This document shows, piece by piece, positions 1 to 11,574 of a DNA stretch of 64,000 bases (its first letter is position 1; every line of letters starts with the position of its first letter). Under the pieces are notes generated by a model that saw only the letters and a program-made list of their open reading frames with translations, did not search any database and had not been told where the DNA came from. Origin of the DNA: Annulohypoxylon bovei var. microspora (taxonomy: Eukaryota; Ascomycota; Sordariomycetes; Xylariales; Hypoxylaceae); assembly GCA_022836615.1 (NCBI GenBank), contig MU405248.1, forward strand, positions 124,001 through 188,000, written 5' to 3'. Made by a program: the position numbers and the translations under genes.

Positions 1-278
1 ACCATTTAGGCTCTGCAGATCATGAAAAGCCTCAGGCGAGGCGTCGATGTAATTTTGCTACACTAGGATTTCTTACACTAGGGCCAACCCGGCCGTATCT
101 GCATGTTTTAACGATGATATGCCATGTGCCGTAAACGCCGAACCCCAACTTTCGTAGCCGAAACCTACGGTATCATGATCGAAGTAGACCGACAACACCT
201 GTGATGCAATAACTCTTGACCATAACGAGTCCCTCCATCCCCGTTTTGAGGCGCCTTAGAATAGCTAGCCCTGCTGTC
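1..278. other. Intergenic, 3' flank of INCENP
   Basis: No coding signal is visible. The stretch lies downstream of the INCENP stop codon and probably holds its 3' untranslated region and terminator, but no specific signal can be assigned. Confidence 0.4.
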
Positions 279-3200
279 CTATATCATATCTCGACTCATC
301 TCATAGGACCAACCGCCGTCTCGTCGTATCTTGTCTCTGGCCGCGAGATCCTTACGGATATCCTCTTCGGTGAGCCTATCAGAACCACTCCAGTTTGCAC
401 TGGAAGTCCTAGCTCGGAACTTGTGGAACCGATCCTTACTCTTCGCAAACACCTCCTCCATGTTGAGAGGACCGGGTGCTCCGAACACCTGGAAAGGATC
501 CTGGGCTTCTTGTTCGACAAGTGCCCGGCGGAGATTAGGCGAATCGGCCCAGGCTGCGATCATATCGTTTCCACCACCTTCATCATCGTCATCTTCATCG
601 TCCGTATTGATCTCTGGAAGCTCAATGGACTCGCCGTTCTGAAATCGGGGAGAAGATCGTGTTGCCGACTTCGCGGCGGACTTAGCGCCCGCGACTCCCT
701 GAGGACGAGCAGGCGTCTTGTAAGATGATCCAGCCCCGTTAGGGTTGGGTGCAAAGGGGATGGGACCCTTAGAGACCTGAGCCATGTCCAACGGATGTGC
801 AGTCTTCATGTGGCTGCTGAGCTGATTGGTCACGGTAGCTTTGAACAGATCTCTACTGCCGTTCATTGGAGCATTCGTGTACCCTGACTGGAACATCGAT
901 TTCGTTGGCATTTCCTAGTAATTCGTTAGCCTTGCATCTATATGTGATTGTGAACAAGATATTTTATTTACCTTCTTGTAGCCGCCCGAGGGACGTACAG
1001 GCGCCCCCTTTAGACTCGACTGTTTCTCCGTCTCAGCCTCGTCGTCAAATTCGTCGGTCATACGGATTCGCTTCGACTCCTTGGATTGATAAGTGGTGCC
1101 ACCACGAGCCGCAGCCTGGCGGGTACCATCATCGTTGTGATCCGGCTGTAAGGGCCGTTTCGTATTCGCCTTGGATGCTGTTGACAACACCGCGTTGACC
1201 GGGCGCCCACCATCGTCCTGGGATCGTGGAGCATTCGTGGTCATGCGGGAAGGTGGTCGAGACGCTGCAGCTTCACCCCGGCTATAATCCGGAGGACCGT
1301 TCGGCTGACTTCGAGCAGCTGGCGGAGGTGCTCTAGTCTGCTTGGCCTTCTCAAGCATAGCTTGTCGCTGAGCATTCTTCCTCGCCTCTGCTTGCGTAGC
1401 AGCCTGCTTTCGGTCCTCTTCCTTCTGTCGCTCCGCTTCGGCTTTTCTCTGCTGTTCTTGACGTCTCTCCTCCTCTTGAATCGCTGCTCTTTTTCGCTCT
1501 ATTTCCGCCTTGGCATCGCGCTTACGTTGTGCTTCACGTTCTTCTTGCTCTTTTCTTCGCGCTGCCGCTTCCAGTGCCTTGGGCCGTCCCGAAGATGACG
1601 TAGAGCTCTTAAGACTCTGTAAAGAGGGTTTAGTCTGTAAGGCAGGCTGGCTAGATTTAGGCTTGGATTGAGAGAGCGTCTCGTGAAGACTAGACGATAG
1701 AGTATTGTTGGAAGGATGATACTGCGGATACTGCGGATTCTGCGAACCCGTATTGACACGAATGACGGTAGGCGCCTGTTTAGATTTAGCGGCTGGCTCC
1801 TTTGCAGGTCTCATAGGTCGCTTGATCTCGCGACCTTTAGTAACCGAGGGAGGAGGAATAGCAGATCGAGGCACGGAGGGCGGCGGCATCATAGTAGGTG
1901 CATCAACCATGTCAATGTCGTCTGACTGGTTGTCGTCGGAGCTGGATGCGGCTGGCTGTGCCTTAACAGGCTTACGTGGACTCGCACGAGTCGATTTCGA
2001 CGGGTTGCCTGGTGTTTGTATGGCCCTCTTCTCTTGCTCCTTCTGGGCAGCAAGCTGTTTTTCCATCGCGGCAACTCTTTCCTGCTCTTTACTAAAGACG
2101 CGGGCTTTCTCTCGTTCCTTTTCCCGGGCCTTGTCGAGCTTTTCCATTTGCTCGGCCATACGTCGCGCTTCTTTTGCCTCTTTATCCTTTCGCTTCTCTT
2201 CCGCCTTCTCGCGCTCGATCGAGGCCCTGGTTCTTCGGCTATCTGTGCGCGTTGGACTAGCAATGCTTGCTAGAGTTTGTTCTGTGGCATGACGCGATAG
2301 ATCCGGATATAGAGGCTGCGCATCCTTTGCACGAGGGGATGCGAGCGAATCGGTAGAGGTGATAGTATGTAGGCCTAATCTAGTAGTGGAGGGCGATAAG
2401 AGTGAGGATTTACCCTCGGCACTGATGGCAGCGCTACTGGCCAACAAGCCTCTCGAACTCTTGAGAATTGACGATAACTTGTTCTTAACCTGCTTCAAGG
2501 GGCTATCCTTGAAGCCACGCGACGGGGTCTTCATGGGTGTAGTGGGCATCTCCGTTTCAGGTACAGTGGCTAGTGGCGGGTTGGATACCGAGATAGTCTT
2601 CTTAAGGCCATCGCCTTCAGTATCTGCGGCTCCTTGAAGCGACAAGGTAGGGACAGATGCAGACTTGTGATGACCGAAGGCCTTGCCTGTCTGTTCTGAA
2701 GCTGATGAGCGCTCAGGAGACTTCAATCCACTCTGGGGCTGGCGAGTCTTTGGTACAGCAAAATCGCCGCCGCCGACAGTTACCTTGCCAGACACGCCCT
2801 CCATCACATCGGCAGTGTAGCTCTTAGCTAATCCTGGTCGCGGACTGCGGAAGTCCGAGGCATTCTCAGGTGTTCCAAGTGGCTGGATCCAATCATCTTC
2901 GTCGTCAGTTGGGAAGCTACCCGGGGTTGTAGTATGCTTTAGTGGGGGCAAAGGCTTCGCTTGGGACGAAGATTGCGAAGCCTGAGTTGTAGGAACCATT
3001 GACTGAGCAACAGACGGATCCGGAATTGACTTAGAAGACCGAGAAGCTTGTGCTTGTGGCTGGCCCAACTTGCTAATCTGGTCTTGGAGTCGTTGAGTAT
3101 ACGTCTTGTTGTGCACGGTTGTATTATCTGGCACTGCTTGCGACTGGGACTTCTCGGTGAAGGGATCTTCGTCTTCATCTTCATCTTCGTCATCGATGTC

Positions 3201-4453
3201 CATGTCATCATTATCGTCGTCGTCTGTAAGATCATGTTTTGCGTGTCCCAAACTCTTTCCTCCAGTGTATCGGTTATAATAACTAGTTCGGTTCTGATCA
3301 AGGTGACTAGTTCGTGATACACGGTTACCTATGCTCTTCTGAGTAATAGGCTGCCTTTCAGGCAAGGAAGCAAAGTTCAGACTGCTCTTTCGAACAATAG
3401 GTCGAATCGGGCTTGGACTATCTGAAGATGATCTCGACGGCTCCTCAAGCACAGTTTCCATCGCATCTACTCCAACCGCATGCTCCCTGGGGCTGGAGAG
3501 CACATGTGTGGTAGCAGACGACTTCGCGGGTGACTTCTTCAGTGAAGCATGCTCAAGCGATTGCATAGGTGAACCAGCGGGGGTAGTACTCTCGTGGTGT
3601 CCGTCCTTTTTAGCGGATGAAGTTCCTGCCGTGACATGAGCGGTGAAATATTGGGTATCAATATCACCCGCGTTCGTTTCAACCGTGTGGTTTGATGAGT
3701 GGCGAGTTGGACTATCGGGTTCATAGTGGTCATTGGAGGTGTGAGTGTCCACATAGTCTCCTTGGGTATTCGCCTGTTGACTGAAAGGCATTGTTGCCTC
3801 ATCGTCTACAGTAGCCTGATCAACGTCCATTGCGTCCTGAGACTGGCTACCATGATATCCGGAATCAATTATAGAAGCGGGTTGTTTTGAAGCCGTAGCT
3901 TTCGGAACAGCCACGTGCTTCAAGGGACTGGCGGGGGCGGCCTGTCTAGAAGGGGATGGTTGAGGATCTACAGCAATCTCGATCCTGGGTGAGTTGCTTC
4001 GATTGATGTTTGGGATAGCAAATGGATTAGGTGCTCCCTTAGGTGTAGCAGAAAAAATGTCGGAGAGTGGCTAAGAATTGTCAGTAATCAGTACGTGTTG
4101 ATATCACGTCACAAAAGATTCCATGACTTACAATACGAGCCTCTCCCGCATTTATCTTGCGTATAGTTCGAGGTGTCTTGCCCCGTAATTTACCAGGAGT
4201 CTTGAAGATCTCTGCAACATTGCTATTGTGGTTGTTAGTTTCAAGGGCCTCGAGCTAGGGTTCGGGTGTTTACACACATCTGATTTTCGCTGAAGATATC
4301 GGCCATATGCTCGTTCAACCAGTCGAAGTCATTCCTGGCAGAAAAAGAAAACTCTTCCACTTCATTTTGTACAATCTGCAGAGCAGATGATCGTTCCTCT
4401 GATATCCATGGCCCGGAGCCAACGGGCAGACGCGCCCCTCGTGGGCCGGCCAT
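279..4453 (-). CDS. Inner centromere protein (INCENP/Sli15), chromosomal passenger complex scaffold
   Basis: This is the scaffold of the chromosomal passenger complex, which binds and activates Aurora B/Ipl1 kinase at centromeres and the spindle midzone. Four exons join in frame (4278-4453, 4132-4222, 972-4070, 279-914) to give about 1,333 residues. The N-terminus (start MAGPRGARLP) carries the short helical segment expected to bind survivin/borealin-type partners. The middle is long, low complexity and Ser/Pro-rich, followed by a strongly charged Lys/Glu/Arg region likely to form a single alpha-helix or coiled coil. The last exon holds the IN-box: an acidic stretch, then AWADSPNLRRAL, VFG and the conserved RARTSSANWSGSDRLT segment, whose TSS residues are the usual Aurora phosphorylation site. 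The IN-box is the strongest evidence; the rest is typical fast-evolving INCENP sequence. Intron 3 (915-971) is short and its phase preserves the IN-box frame. Confidence 0.88.
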
Positions 4454-5114
4454 GGCAGCTATGTGAAGAAACGCGTCGGATGTGCGTCAAAGTCGCGTGC
4501 GATTACTCGACGAGATTGAAAGGTGAATGTTTATAATAATCGGTGGTTATGTTAACATGGCTTAGATAAAGAATTATAAAAGCGCGGCGTTGGAAAGTGG
4601 GAGTCGCGAAGTCCAGCGCTGGTGTTTTAATGCAACGAAAGTTGGTAAGTTTGGATGCGGGTTTGGCAAGATAGAAGAATACGTCGAGGTGTTGGTGCTC
4701 AAGGTAGGGATTATGGGGCTACCGCGGGCGGTGGTAGTGATTGCCGAATTATGATTGGCTAGTCAAGATTTGGATGTAAACATAGGAGCTTGGACCACAA
4801 TTGCGTTTTTAGTGGATATATACATACACCGGGGTTAATAATGTCTTCAATCCCGAAAATGCGCTGAACAGTTTAGACTTTATTCACTTAACCCCTCATC
4901 AAAGCACAACTAACCTAGCAGCCCTAGGTAGATCAGATCTCTCACTCTTCAACATTTTATCACTCTCCTAATATAAGAAGGTTAATATTACTATTTGTTG
5001 CATCAATCATTTTCTTCTTATTTTTATGACTCTCATAGAAAGGGCTCAGTCAATGTATCCAAAGCATCACCAGTCATAAAATAATGTGTAGATATAGTTG
5101 GGTATCCTAACTCG
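4454..5114. other. Intergenic region upstream of INCENP and downstream of the PARP-like gene
   Basis: No plausible ORF is present. The half next to 4453 should contain the INCENP promoter and 5' UTR. The half next to 5114 is AT-rich and likely holds the 3' UTR of the PARP-like gene. No specific binding site is assigned. Confidence 0.4.
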
Positions 5115-6797
5115 CTAAAGCATCAAAAAATCCAGACCTAAATCACCACCATCATCGTTCTCAACATATTTTTCATCCTCACTCTTCTCCCTAGGATCAG
5201 GCAGGTTGTCCCATATTTCCGCCATTCCCGATGCCTCAGTGCCATTCCAATAACGCTGTCCGGTATATTCGTCCGCGGTGTTATCACCTCGCTCAGTGCC
5301 ATCCATATCCATGCCAACCTTGACCCAACTCCAAAAATCCAAGTTGGTCTTATTAATACCCTCCATTCGGAGCTCCTGGTAATCTCCGTACTCCTCCTCG
5401 TCCTCGTCAACATCCCCGATCTCCTCCACCACGAACCTCGCCCCGGTTGAGGGTCCGTAACCGTACGGGAACCACTTGGTCGCTCTGGCAAAGGCAGCCT
5501 CTTTCTCACGCTTCACATCCCCAGGCCAGCGGATGTCTTCTAACAGCTTTGCGTGCCGCTTCTGTTGTGTGGGGATGAATTTCTCCGGGTCCTTAGGTAA
5601 ATCTTCAAAGTGCGCGGCGTTATCCTGGCCCCAGTCAATGTGTATGACATACACCGGGATGATCTGCGCGGTATCGAAAACAATGTACTCGAAATCACGA
5701 TTTGCTGTGTGAGAGTCGGACCCTGGGTAGGGCTCGGATTGTGTACGCCAATTGTCCTCCCGAGTCACGTAGGCCGTCCGACCCATCAGCGTAGCGCAGA
5801 CAATCAGCTTGATCCCGAAATACTCATTCGGCCTGGTAGCGTGACACGTATCGCCCGTATAGGAAAGCGAAAAGTCCGGATTTGGAGAGCTGTAGATCCC
5901 TCTACCATACGTCGAGCCACAGCGGACATCGTGCGCCTCGTCCGTACCCGGCTTCTTCTTGCCAGGTTGGAAGAATCCGTGCCGCACTATAGACGGCACA
6001 AACTGTCTAGCAGTTCCGTGGAAAGTCAGCCGCGGCTGCACGAGATGATCAACCCACACATCCTTCCGCCCAATACTTTTTAGAATAGGTGGCACATGTT
6101 TTCGAAGTTCAGCATAAGGCAGTTTCAACAGCTTGCGTCTCATCTCCTTCTGCTTCTCGTGAAATCTTCGGATCAGATCAACCCTTAGAACTTCTTCAAC
6201 ATGAAGAATTCGGTAATTGGAAGGAATTCGAGAACAGACTTCCTGAGGCGTCTCTTGTAGGAAATGGTGTCCCCAGTCGCTAATTGACATTACTGGCTTC
6301 TCATGTCTCGTCTCAAGCTTCGTCTCGAAAGGAAGATGCGATTCCTCGAATTTAGTGTCGGCTGTCTTCTGACGCCATACCTTTAGACAGGTCATCGTCT
6401 TCGTCGCAAGCTCCAAAACCGTCTTCATCGGCTCGAAGACCCCGAATGCGTTTTCTTCCCTTCTCCTCCATCTTGAAATGTTATTGGTAGTTGCAGCGCC
6501 TTCTGCAATCTGTCTCAGCTGTGCGCGAAGCTCATCTACTATTTCTCTGGGCAGCGTGATATTCTCGACCTTCCAGATAACTGGTACGGCTGGATAAAAG
6601 GGGCCAGCGGTGACATGCAGACTCAATTCTTTGTGTTCAAAGATAAGTTCCCTGTCCAGGGGTGCTGCAAGTTGCTCATCTTCGCCCAACAGCCCAGCTT
6701 TAATAAGTTCGTCAATCTCGAAGTCTCGTAAGAGAGACAACTCGACGAGGTCGTCCTCGCTTAATCCAGGATCATCAGCCATTGTAATTTTAAGCAC
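5115..6797 (-). CDS. PARP-type ADP-ribosyltransferase with RWD-like N-terminus
   Basis: A 560-residue, apparently intronless gene. The C-terminal half is a poly/mono(ADP-ribose) polymerase catalytic fold that would transfer ADP-ribose from NAD+ to proteins. The H-Y-E triad is readable: His260 in LTFHGTARQF, Tyr302 in YGRGIYSSP and Glu370 in FEYIVFDTAQI, aligned with the classical EYIVYD motif. Retention of the Glu suggests real transferase activity, although whether it makes chains cannot be read from sequence. Residues about 10-100 include FYPAVPVIWKVENI followed by an ELRAQL helix, which resembles an RWD/UBC-like fold. There is no BRCT, WGR or zinc-finger domain, so this is not the canonical nuclear fungal PARP. 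Residues about 455-475 and the C-terminus are acidic. A second in-frame Met at residue 6 is an alternative start. Confidence 0.8.
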   Translation of the reverse strand: MLKITMADDPGLSEDDLVELSLLRDFEIDELIKAGLLGEDEQLAAPLDRELIFEHKELSLHVTAGPFYPAVPVIWKVENITLPREIVDELRAQLRQIAEGAATTNNISRWRRREENAFGVFEPMKTVLELATKTMTCLKVWRQKTADTKFEESHLPFETKLETRHEKPVMSISDWGHHFLQETPQEVCSRIPSNYRILHVEEVLRVDLIRRFHEKQKEMRRKLLKLPYAELRKHVPPILKSIGRKDVWVDHLVQPRLTFHGTARQFVPSIVRHGFFQPGKKKPGTDEAHDVRCGSTYGRGIYSSPNPDFSLSYTGDTCHATRPNEYFGIKLIVCATLMGRTAYVTREDNWRTQSEPYPGSDSHTANRDFEYIVFDTAQIIPVYVIHIDWGQDNAAHFEDLPKDPEKFIPTQQKRHAKLLEDIRWPGDVKREKEAAFARATKWFPYGYGPSTGARFVVEEIGDVDEDEEEYGDYQELRMEGINKTNLDFWSWVKVGMDMDGTERGDNTADEYTGQRYWNGTEASGMAEIWDNLPDPREKSEDEKYVENDDGGDLGLDFLML

Positions 6798-7554
6798 GAC
6801 CTGTGGATTTTTCCCAGTTCAATCGTAAATGGGTAAGAAATGCTTGCTTATGTTATATCCGTTGTCTTGAAATTGAGAGTGCTCAAATTGAGCATCCAAA
6901 TGATTCTATATTTACGAACTCTTCGCATACCGTAGAAGATAGCGCCAGACATTATATGTTGGTATACGATCCCACCTCTTGTTAGTATCTGCGCCGCATT
7001 GCCATTGTCCTGACTCACACCGGCGAGTTGCTCACGCAGTTTATAACCATATATTCAGACAAAACTCCACAGTTAGAACCAACACATGTTAACATCCAGT
7101 AATTGTCTGGGCACCAATTTGATGAGCACCCCATTTGCTTATTACGAAAACCGTTGGAAGTAAAATCTCAAGCTGGAATGGTCGGGATTGGGGCACAGCT
7201 GAAAAAAATAGTGCTCCAGTTTACCCACACCAAGATAGTCTAGATTGTTGACTATGGTACCTATTAAAAACACCCAAAAGGGTCCTGGCTTGAGGATTCC
7301 ATCTCCTATAGAGCAGATCAACTAGGATTAGCTCCGGGTGTATGTGGAGAAATGCCATGTTACGAGAGGGACTGCTATAGTCTTGTGACGTGAAGCGCAT
7401 CCGTCACACGATATATACGAGACATACCCATAGGTCATATACCGAAGTAGGCGTTTGCAGATAATTCGAAAAAATATCGCCATGTTTTTTGTCAGGTATC
7501 TCATCTCATCTACTTGATTTGACTGGAAACTCATTAATATAATCTAACATCACA
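6798..7554. other. Intergenic region between divergent PARP-like and SRPBCC genes
   Basis: The flanking genes are transcribed away from each other, so both promoters should lie here. No convincing coding exon is visible; short ORFs are AT-rich and lack protein-like composition. Confidence 0.4.
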
Positions 7555-8196
7555 ATGATCCCAACAATAATATTCCACCTCCACCTCCTCGCCGCCACCC
7601 TCCCTCTCACCGCCTCAGCAGCCCTCAGCAGCCAACAAGCAGACTACAGCACACTCCACTGCCCCCCAGACCCCTACGCCACCCTCGTAACACCCAGCTA
7701 CGGCACCTCCGACGCCATCTTCACCGTGTGCTCCGAACTCGTCATCGCCGCGCCGCCATCCACCGTGTACGCCGCAACGCTGGACTTCCAATCCTACGCG
7801 CGGTGGAACACCTTCATCCCCACCGTCGCGCTGCCAGCCAACGTGAGCGCGACGCCGGCGGACGTGTGGGTGGGGATGGCGATGACGTTCACGTCGCGGG
7901 GGCTGGTCGGGGGGCTCAACACCACGAGCGCGGAGGTCGTTAGCCTGCTCGACGGCGGGGGGACCGGGTACCTGATGAGCGCGTGGCGCTACGACGACGG
8001 GGTCGGCGGCGCGAGCGCGCGCGCGGAGCACCCGAATGTGCTTGTCGACCTGGGCGACGGGTCGACGCGGTACCTCTCGTACGAGACGTACTACGCGGGT
8101 TTGTCGACCGGCGCGATCGCGCTGTTGAAGGCGCAGCTGAAGGAGCAGTTTGATGTCCAGGCACGGGACTTGAAGGCGTATGTGGAAAGCATGTGA
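7555..8196 (+). CDS. Secreted SRPBCC (START/polyketide-cyclase-like) family protein
   Basis: A single-exon gene of 213 residues. The first ~22 residues form a typical signal peptide: a hydrophobic core with a small-residue end around LTASAA. The rest matches the SRPBCC helix-grip pattern, with a beta-strand plus helix in SELVIAAPPSTVYAATLDFQ, the conserved aromatic turn YARWNTFIP, later strands, and a long C-terminal helix (ALLKAQLKEQFDVQARDLKAYV). This family binds hydrophobic ligands; the ligand cannot be inferred. The gene is far richer in G+C than its surroundings, with C or G at nearly every third position, and this opens long spurious frames on both strands. Strong codon bias or a different origin could explain that. 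Start chosen at the ATG giving the signal peptide. Confidence 0.72.
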   Translation: MIPTIIFHLHLLAATLPLTASAALSSQQADYSTLHCPPDPYATLVTPSYGTSDAIFTVCSELVIAAPPSTVYAATLDFQSYARWNTFIPTVALPANVSATPADVWVGMAMTFTSRGLVGGLNTTSAEVVSLLDGGGTGYLMSAWRYDDGVGGASARAEHPNVLVDLGDGSTRYLSYETYYAGLSTGAIALLKAQLKEQFDVQARDLKAYVESM

Positions 8197-8858
8197 TTAT
8201 TAGACTACTTATGTAGGTAGGTACTCAGTCATTTTCAAATTAGATCTACCTATAAATATAACATAACTACCTACTTACCCTTTGGACCATTAATAATTTC
8301 TAGTGGGAGCCTTGAGGGATATGATTAAAAACTACTCACTAATAGAATCTTCTAATCTTCAAAGGGGCTTTTTTTTTTTTGACAGACTACCTACAGGGGG
8401 TAACTACCATTTCCCCTCAAATCAATGCGAGAACTTTTGCTAAAGCACAAGTTATGGTTAATTAAGGTACTACTTGAAGATGGTTCGGTTTAGAGAAATG
8501 AAAGTAGAAGTCTCACAACTAGGCCAGCCTCGCCTAACAAATTATCACGAATGTAAGTAGTCATTGTCAGATTAGCATAACGACCGTCAAGGCCGGGGAT
8601 GTCAGAGATCAAGATGCATGGGATTTAAAAAATCCTGTATTGATGAATCGAAGCGCATGGAAAGCCTCGCGCAAAGACCTGTCCGCCAGGTTGGGCATTT
8701 GCTACGCCCCTAAGCAATACCGAGCATGAAAGCCATCAAGTTGCCACAATTAGCCTTGTTCCCCTAGGTTGTGCAATCCGTAAAACCCAACGCCGGCTGA
8801 TACGCAGGCTCGCCAAGTCCTGCGTACCGCTCAATGTCACAGACACGATTAGTCATCT
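8197..8858. other. Intergenic, convergent 3' ends
   Basis: This lies between the converging SRPBCC gene and NOT2. It contains an oligo-T tract near 8370 and copies of the GTAGGTAGG-type short repeat near 8214. No gene is visible. Confidence 0.4.
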
Positions 8859-11574
8859 TTACGTTAGAGCCGAATTGTTGGTCTCCAGATCGGCGTAATG
8901 CAATGTAAGGGTACGCTGCAACCTATGTCAGTATTGCCGCTTCGGAAGCTACCTAAATTGACGACCAAGTTATGACTTACACGCTCCTTACGCCATTCTG
9001 TTGTATTCCAGATGATGTAATATCCTTCCTCATGTTGCGCGCTGAGAATACGAGGCTGCATGATCTCGTCTTTGGTCAACCATATCTTCAGCTTCTTGTG
9101 CCATCGCCACGCTCGGTTGTAGCTAGAAAGGATTAGCATGGGAAGTTATCAAAGTTAAGAAATGTGCTCGTACAGTTCATGCGCAGCCATGTGCTGCTTG
9201 ATATCTCCAGGACAGCTGTAGAATATCCACATTAATGTCTCCTCATTGAAGTTACTGATCTTATTCTCCAGAGGTTGTACGTTATTCACGCTATAACATT
9301 CCGGGAGACGGTACTCGGGAATCGCTGGTCGAGGAGGAGCATCATTGAAGAGTGAGAAGATCTGCGTTGACAATGGCCTAGTATTATATTAGTAAAAAAT
9401 ATAAAACGAAGACAATATGTAAAAGCTTACTGGGGAGACGTGAAGTCTATACCAAGCGTCGTTGGGTCGAGCCCCGTGACAGCCGCATTGTAGTCGGGAT
9501 AGTTGTTCATCAGCGCGCGAAGACCTTTGATTCCCCACTTGTCGATTGGTGCCATGCCTGCCAAGGGGTCGTGCACGGATGCGGGCAGGTTCTCCTTCTC
9601 GTCACCGTTCTTGCCTGAGGGAGTATCACCAGTACCGATCGCGCCAAGAGGATTGCGACCGTCCACTGATGTTGCCGGGTCTTGTGTAGCTGATTGAGGA
9701 CCTATGCTATCTTCTCGGAAACCGGGTGGTTTTTGTCGACCTTCGTCATTAGCTCCAGTACCTGTACTTCTAATGTCCTGTGGTCGCGACGCGCCTGCAT
9801 ATCTATTAGCATGTAGCCATACGGGAAATAGGAAACCGGCATACCTGTAGTCGCAGATCCATCCGGGGAACGGACATCCGTTGTTCGGGTGTTAGCCGAC
9901 AACGCGTTGAGCAGACCGTTCCCTGATCTAGGGCCTGGTAAGGAGCCGGGAGCCGCACTTCCTTGGGCACCGAAGCCGAGCGTCGACATCAAAGTTGATC
10001 CACGTTCCTGTCCTATATCTCCATTGCCGTTCCTCATGTTGTTGTTATTCAAAGGAGGAAATTCGTCAATGCTGCTAGGCTGAGGTTGCGAGGACTGAGC
10101 GGCATTGTTCTGGCTGCCGAATCGATATTGACCTTGACTAGAAGTCATCCGCGAAGGTGAGAAGAAGTCATCTTGCTGCGCATGTTGAGCAGATAGTGGA
10201 GTGGGTTGTTGGCTTCTCTGTATCGCCCCACTCATACCTCTCGATCCTCCTGCCGACCATAATGAAGATCCGCCAGCACTGGGCAGCTGGGATGTATTTG
10301 ATAATGACGGAAATTCGCTGCTAAATAAATTAGCATCGACCTATATAATATAGCTTTGGGATAGCATGAGAGGTGAGTATGAGGGGTGAGTAAGGATGAG
10401 CTCAGGTCTGGTGTAATTTGACACTAAAGCTAAAAAGGAATATAATATTTCTGTACCGATCATTAATAGAGAAAGTATCAGGATGTTCCGGCTCGAAATC
10501 ATCATATTTGACCACAGAAGCATATGAGGATGCTTTATCAGTGAAAACGGGCGTGGGAATAGGGGGAGGGACGCGTGATTCTGTGTTGAATTTGAGAACA
10601 AGTTTAGGCTTTTTGGCCTTCGGTGACGGACGCATAACTGTACACACGAATACCAACTTATGCCGTTACATTAAAATTGCAAAGGAAGTGAAGGGAAGTA
10701 AGTTGAAGGTAAGCGACGAAGAAAATGCTATATGAAAGATGGTTGCAAGTTGCAAGTAGTGGGAGTGTGAATAGGAAGGTTTGTCGACGACCGTGCAAAA
10801 TGTGAAGTACTAGGTAGGGTATAATAAATCAGTCAGGTGAAATGAAAACACCTACGAGAGGTCGAGAGGTGTTGCCGGCTGCGAGCCACTCAGGCTTTGG
10901 GCAAAACTGAGGTTTCCGCCTAGTTGCCTTGACGACGTCTGCAGCGCAGCACCACCCATAGGAACACCACCAAACGCCCATCCACCACCATTATTCGCTT
11001 TACCATGGCGCATGAGATCAGCTTCAGAACCACCACCTACTAATCCATTTGGTCGCATAATCGTACCTAATTTGCCGTTCGGTAATCGGCCGGACACTGT
11101 TCTACCTGGTTGTTGAGGTTGTTGTTGACCACCAAATCCAGTTGGCATCCCTCGAATGGATTGTGGCACGGCACCTGACAATATCTAGCATTAGCTAAAT
11201 GCACTAAATTTCTCCATGTACACGATGAGTAAAGCAGAATATAAGTGATTCGGTCTGTCTATCCGATATGGATCTAATACGCAACAAATCATTCGCGATC
11301 TCGCTCGGTCGTTTAGACGAGGCTGACGTCTTGGGAAGGCTGAGATCAGGAGGTTAGAGGGAGATCGTCCCAGGGCCTCACTCATTGCCCTAGTACAGCC
11401 AATGACCTATATAACGAATTTTCGGGCTCGTGGCGGAATATAGAGGGCCGGCTCAGGGTGATCGGATAGCGGATAGACAGACGCGACAACGACGTAATCG
11501 ACATCACGACGAGGAGCAAACAGGCGGGGCATGCGAGGCAGAGAGAAAGGGTCAGCACTACCTGGTCGATTCAT
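8859..11574 (-). CDS. NOT2: CCR4-NOT complex subunit NOT2 (Cdc36)
   Basis: NOT2 is a core subunit of the CCR4-NOT deadenylase complex, acting in mRNA decay and transcription control together with NOT1 and NOT3/5. Seven exons sum to 1,572 nt (523 residues) with all phases consistent: 11562-11574, 10856-11174, 9845-10317, 9431-9794, 9174-9377, 8981-9122 and 8859-8915. The first exon codes only MNRP plus one base. The N-terminal half is Gln/Gly/Ser-rich and disordered, with the two SEFPSL/DEFPPL-type motifs found in NOT2 proteins. The C-terminal NOT2/3/5 box is clear: FSLFNDAPPRPAIPEYRLPE, ETLMWIFYSCPGD, NRAWRWHKKLKIWLTKDE and YYIIWNTTEWRKER. Intron 2 (10318-10855, 538 nt) is about ten times longer than the others and is noted separately. 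Confidence 0.9.
10402..10635 (-). other. Coding-like open frame inside NOT2 intron 2
   Basis: On the NOT2 strand an ATG-started frame of 77 codons sits in the long second intron. Its first ~58 residues (MRPSPKAKKPKLVLKF, then a Pro/Thr-rich stretch, then VVKYDDFEPEHPDTFS) have the composition of real protein, unlike ordinary intron sequence. Spliced directly from the upstream donor at 10855 through the nearby TACAG acceptor, it would be out of frame with NOT2. It could therefore be a nested small gene, an alternative first exon or a decayed fragment. I do not recognise it. Confidence 0.25.

Noticed and set aside
7615..8031. 138-codon minus-strand frame opposite the SRPBCC gene
   Set aside because: Antisense shadow caused by the third-position GC bias of the real gene.
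10418..10735. 105-codon plus-strand frame within NOT2 intron 2
   Set aside because: It has no ATG at its start and its composition is less protein-like than the opposite-strand frame, of which it is probably the shadow.
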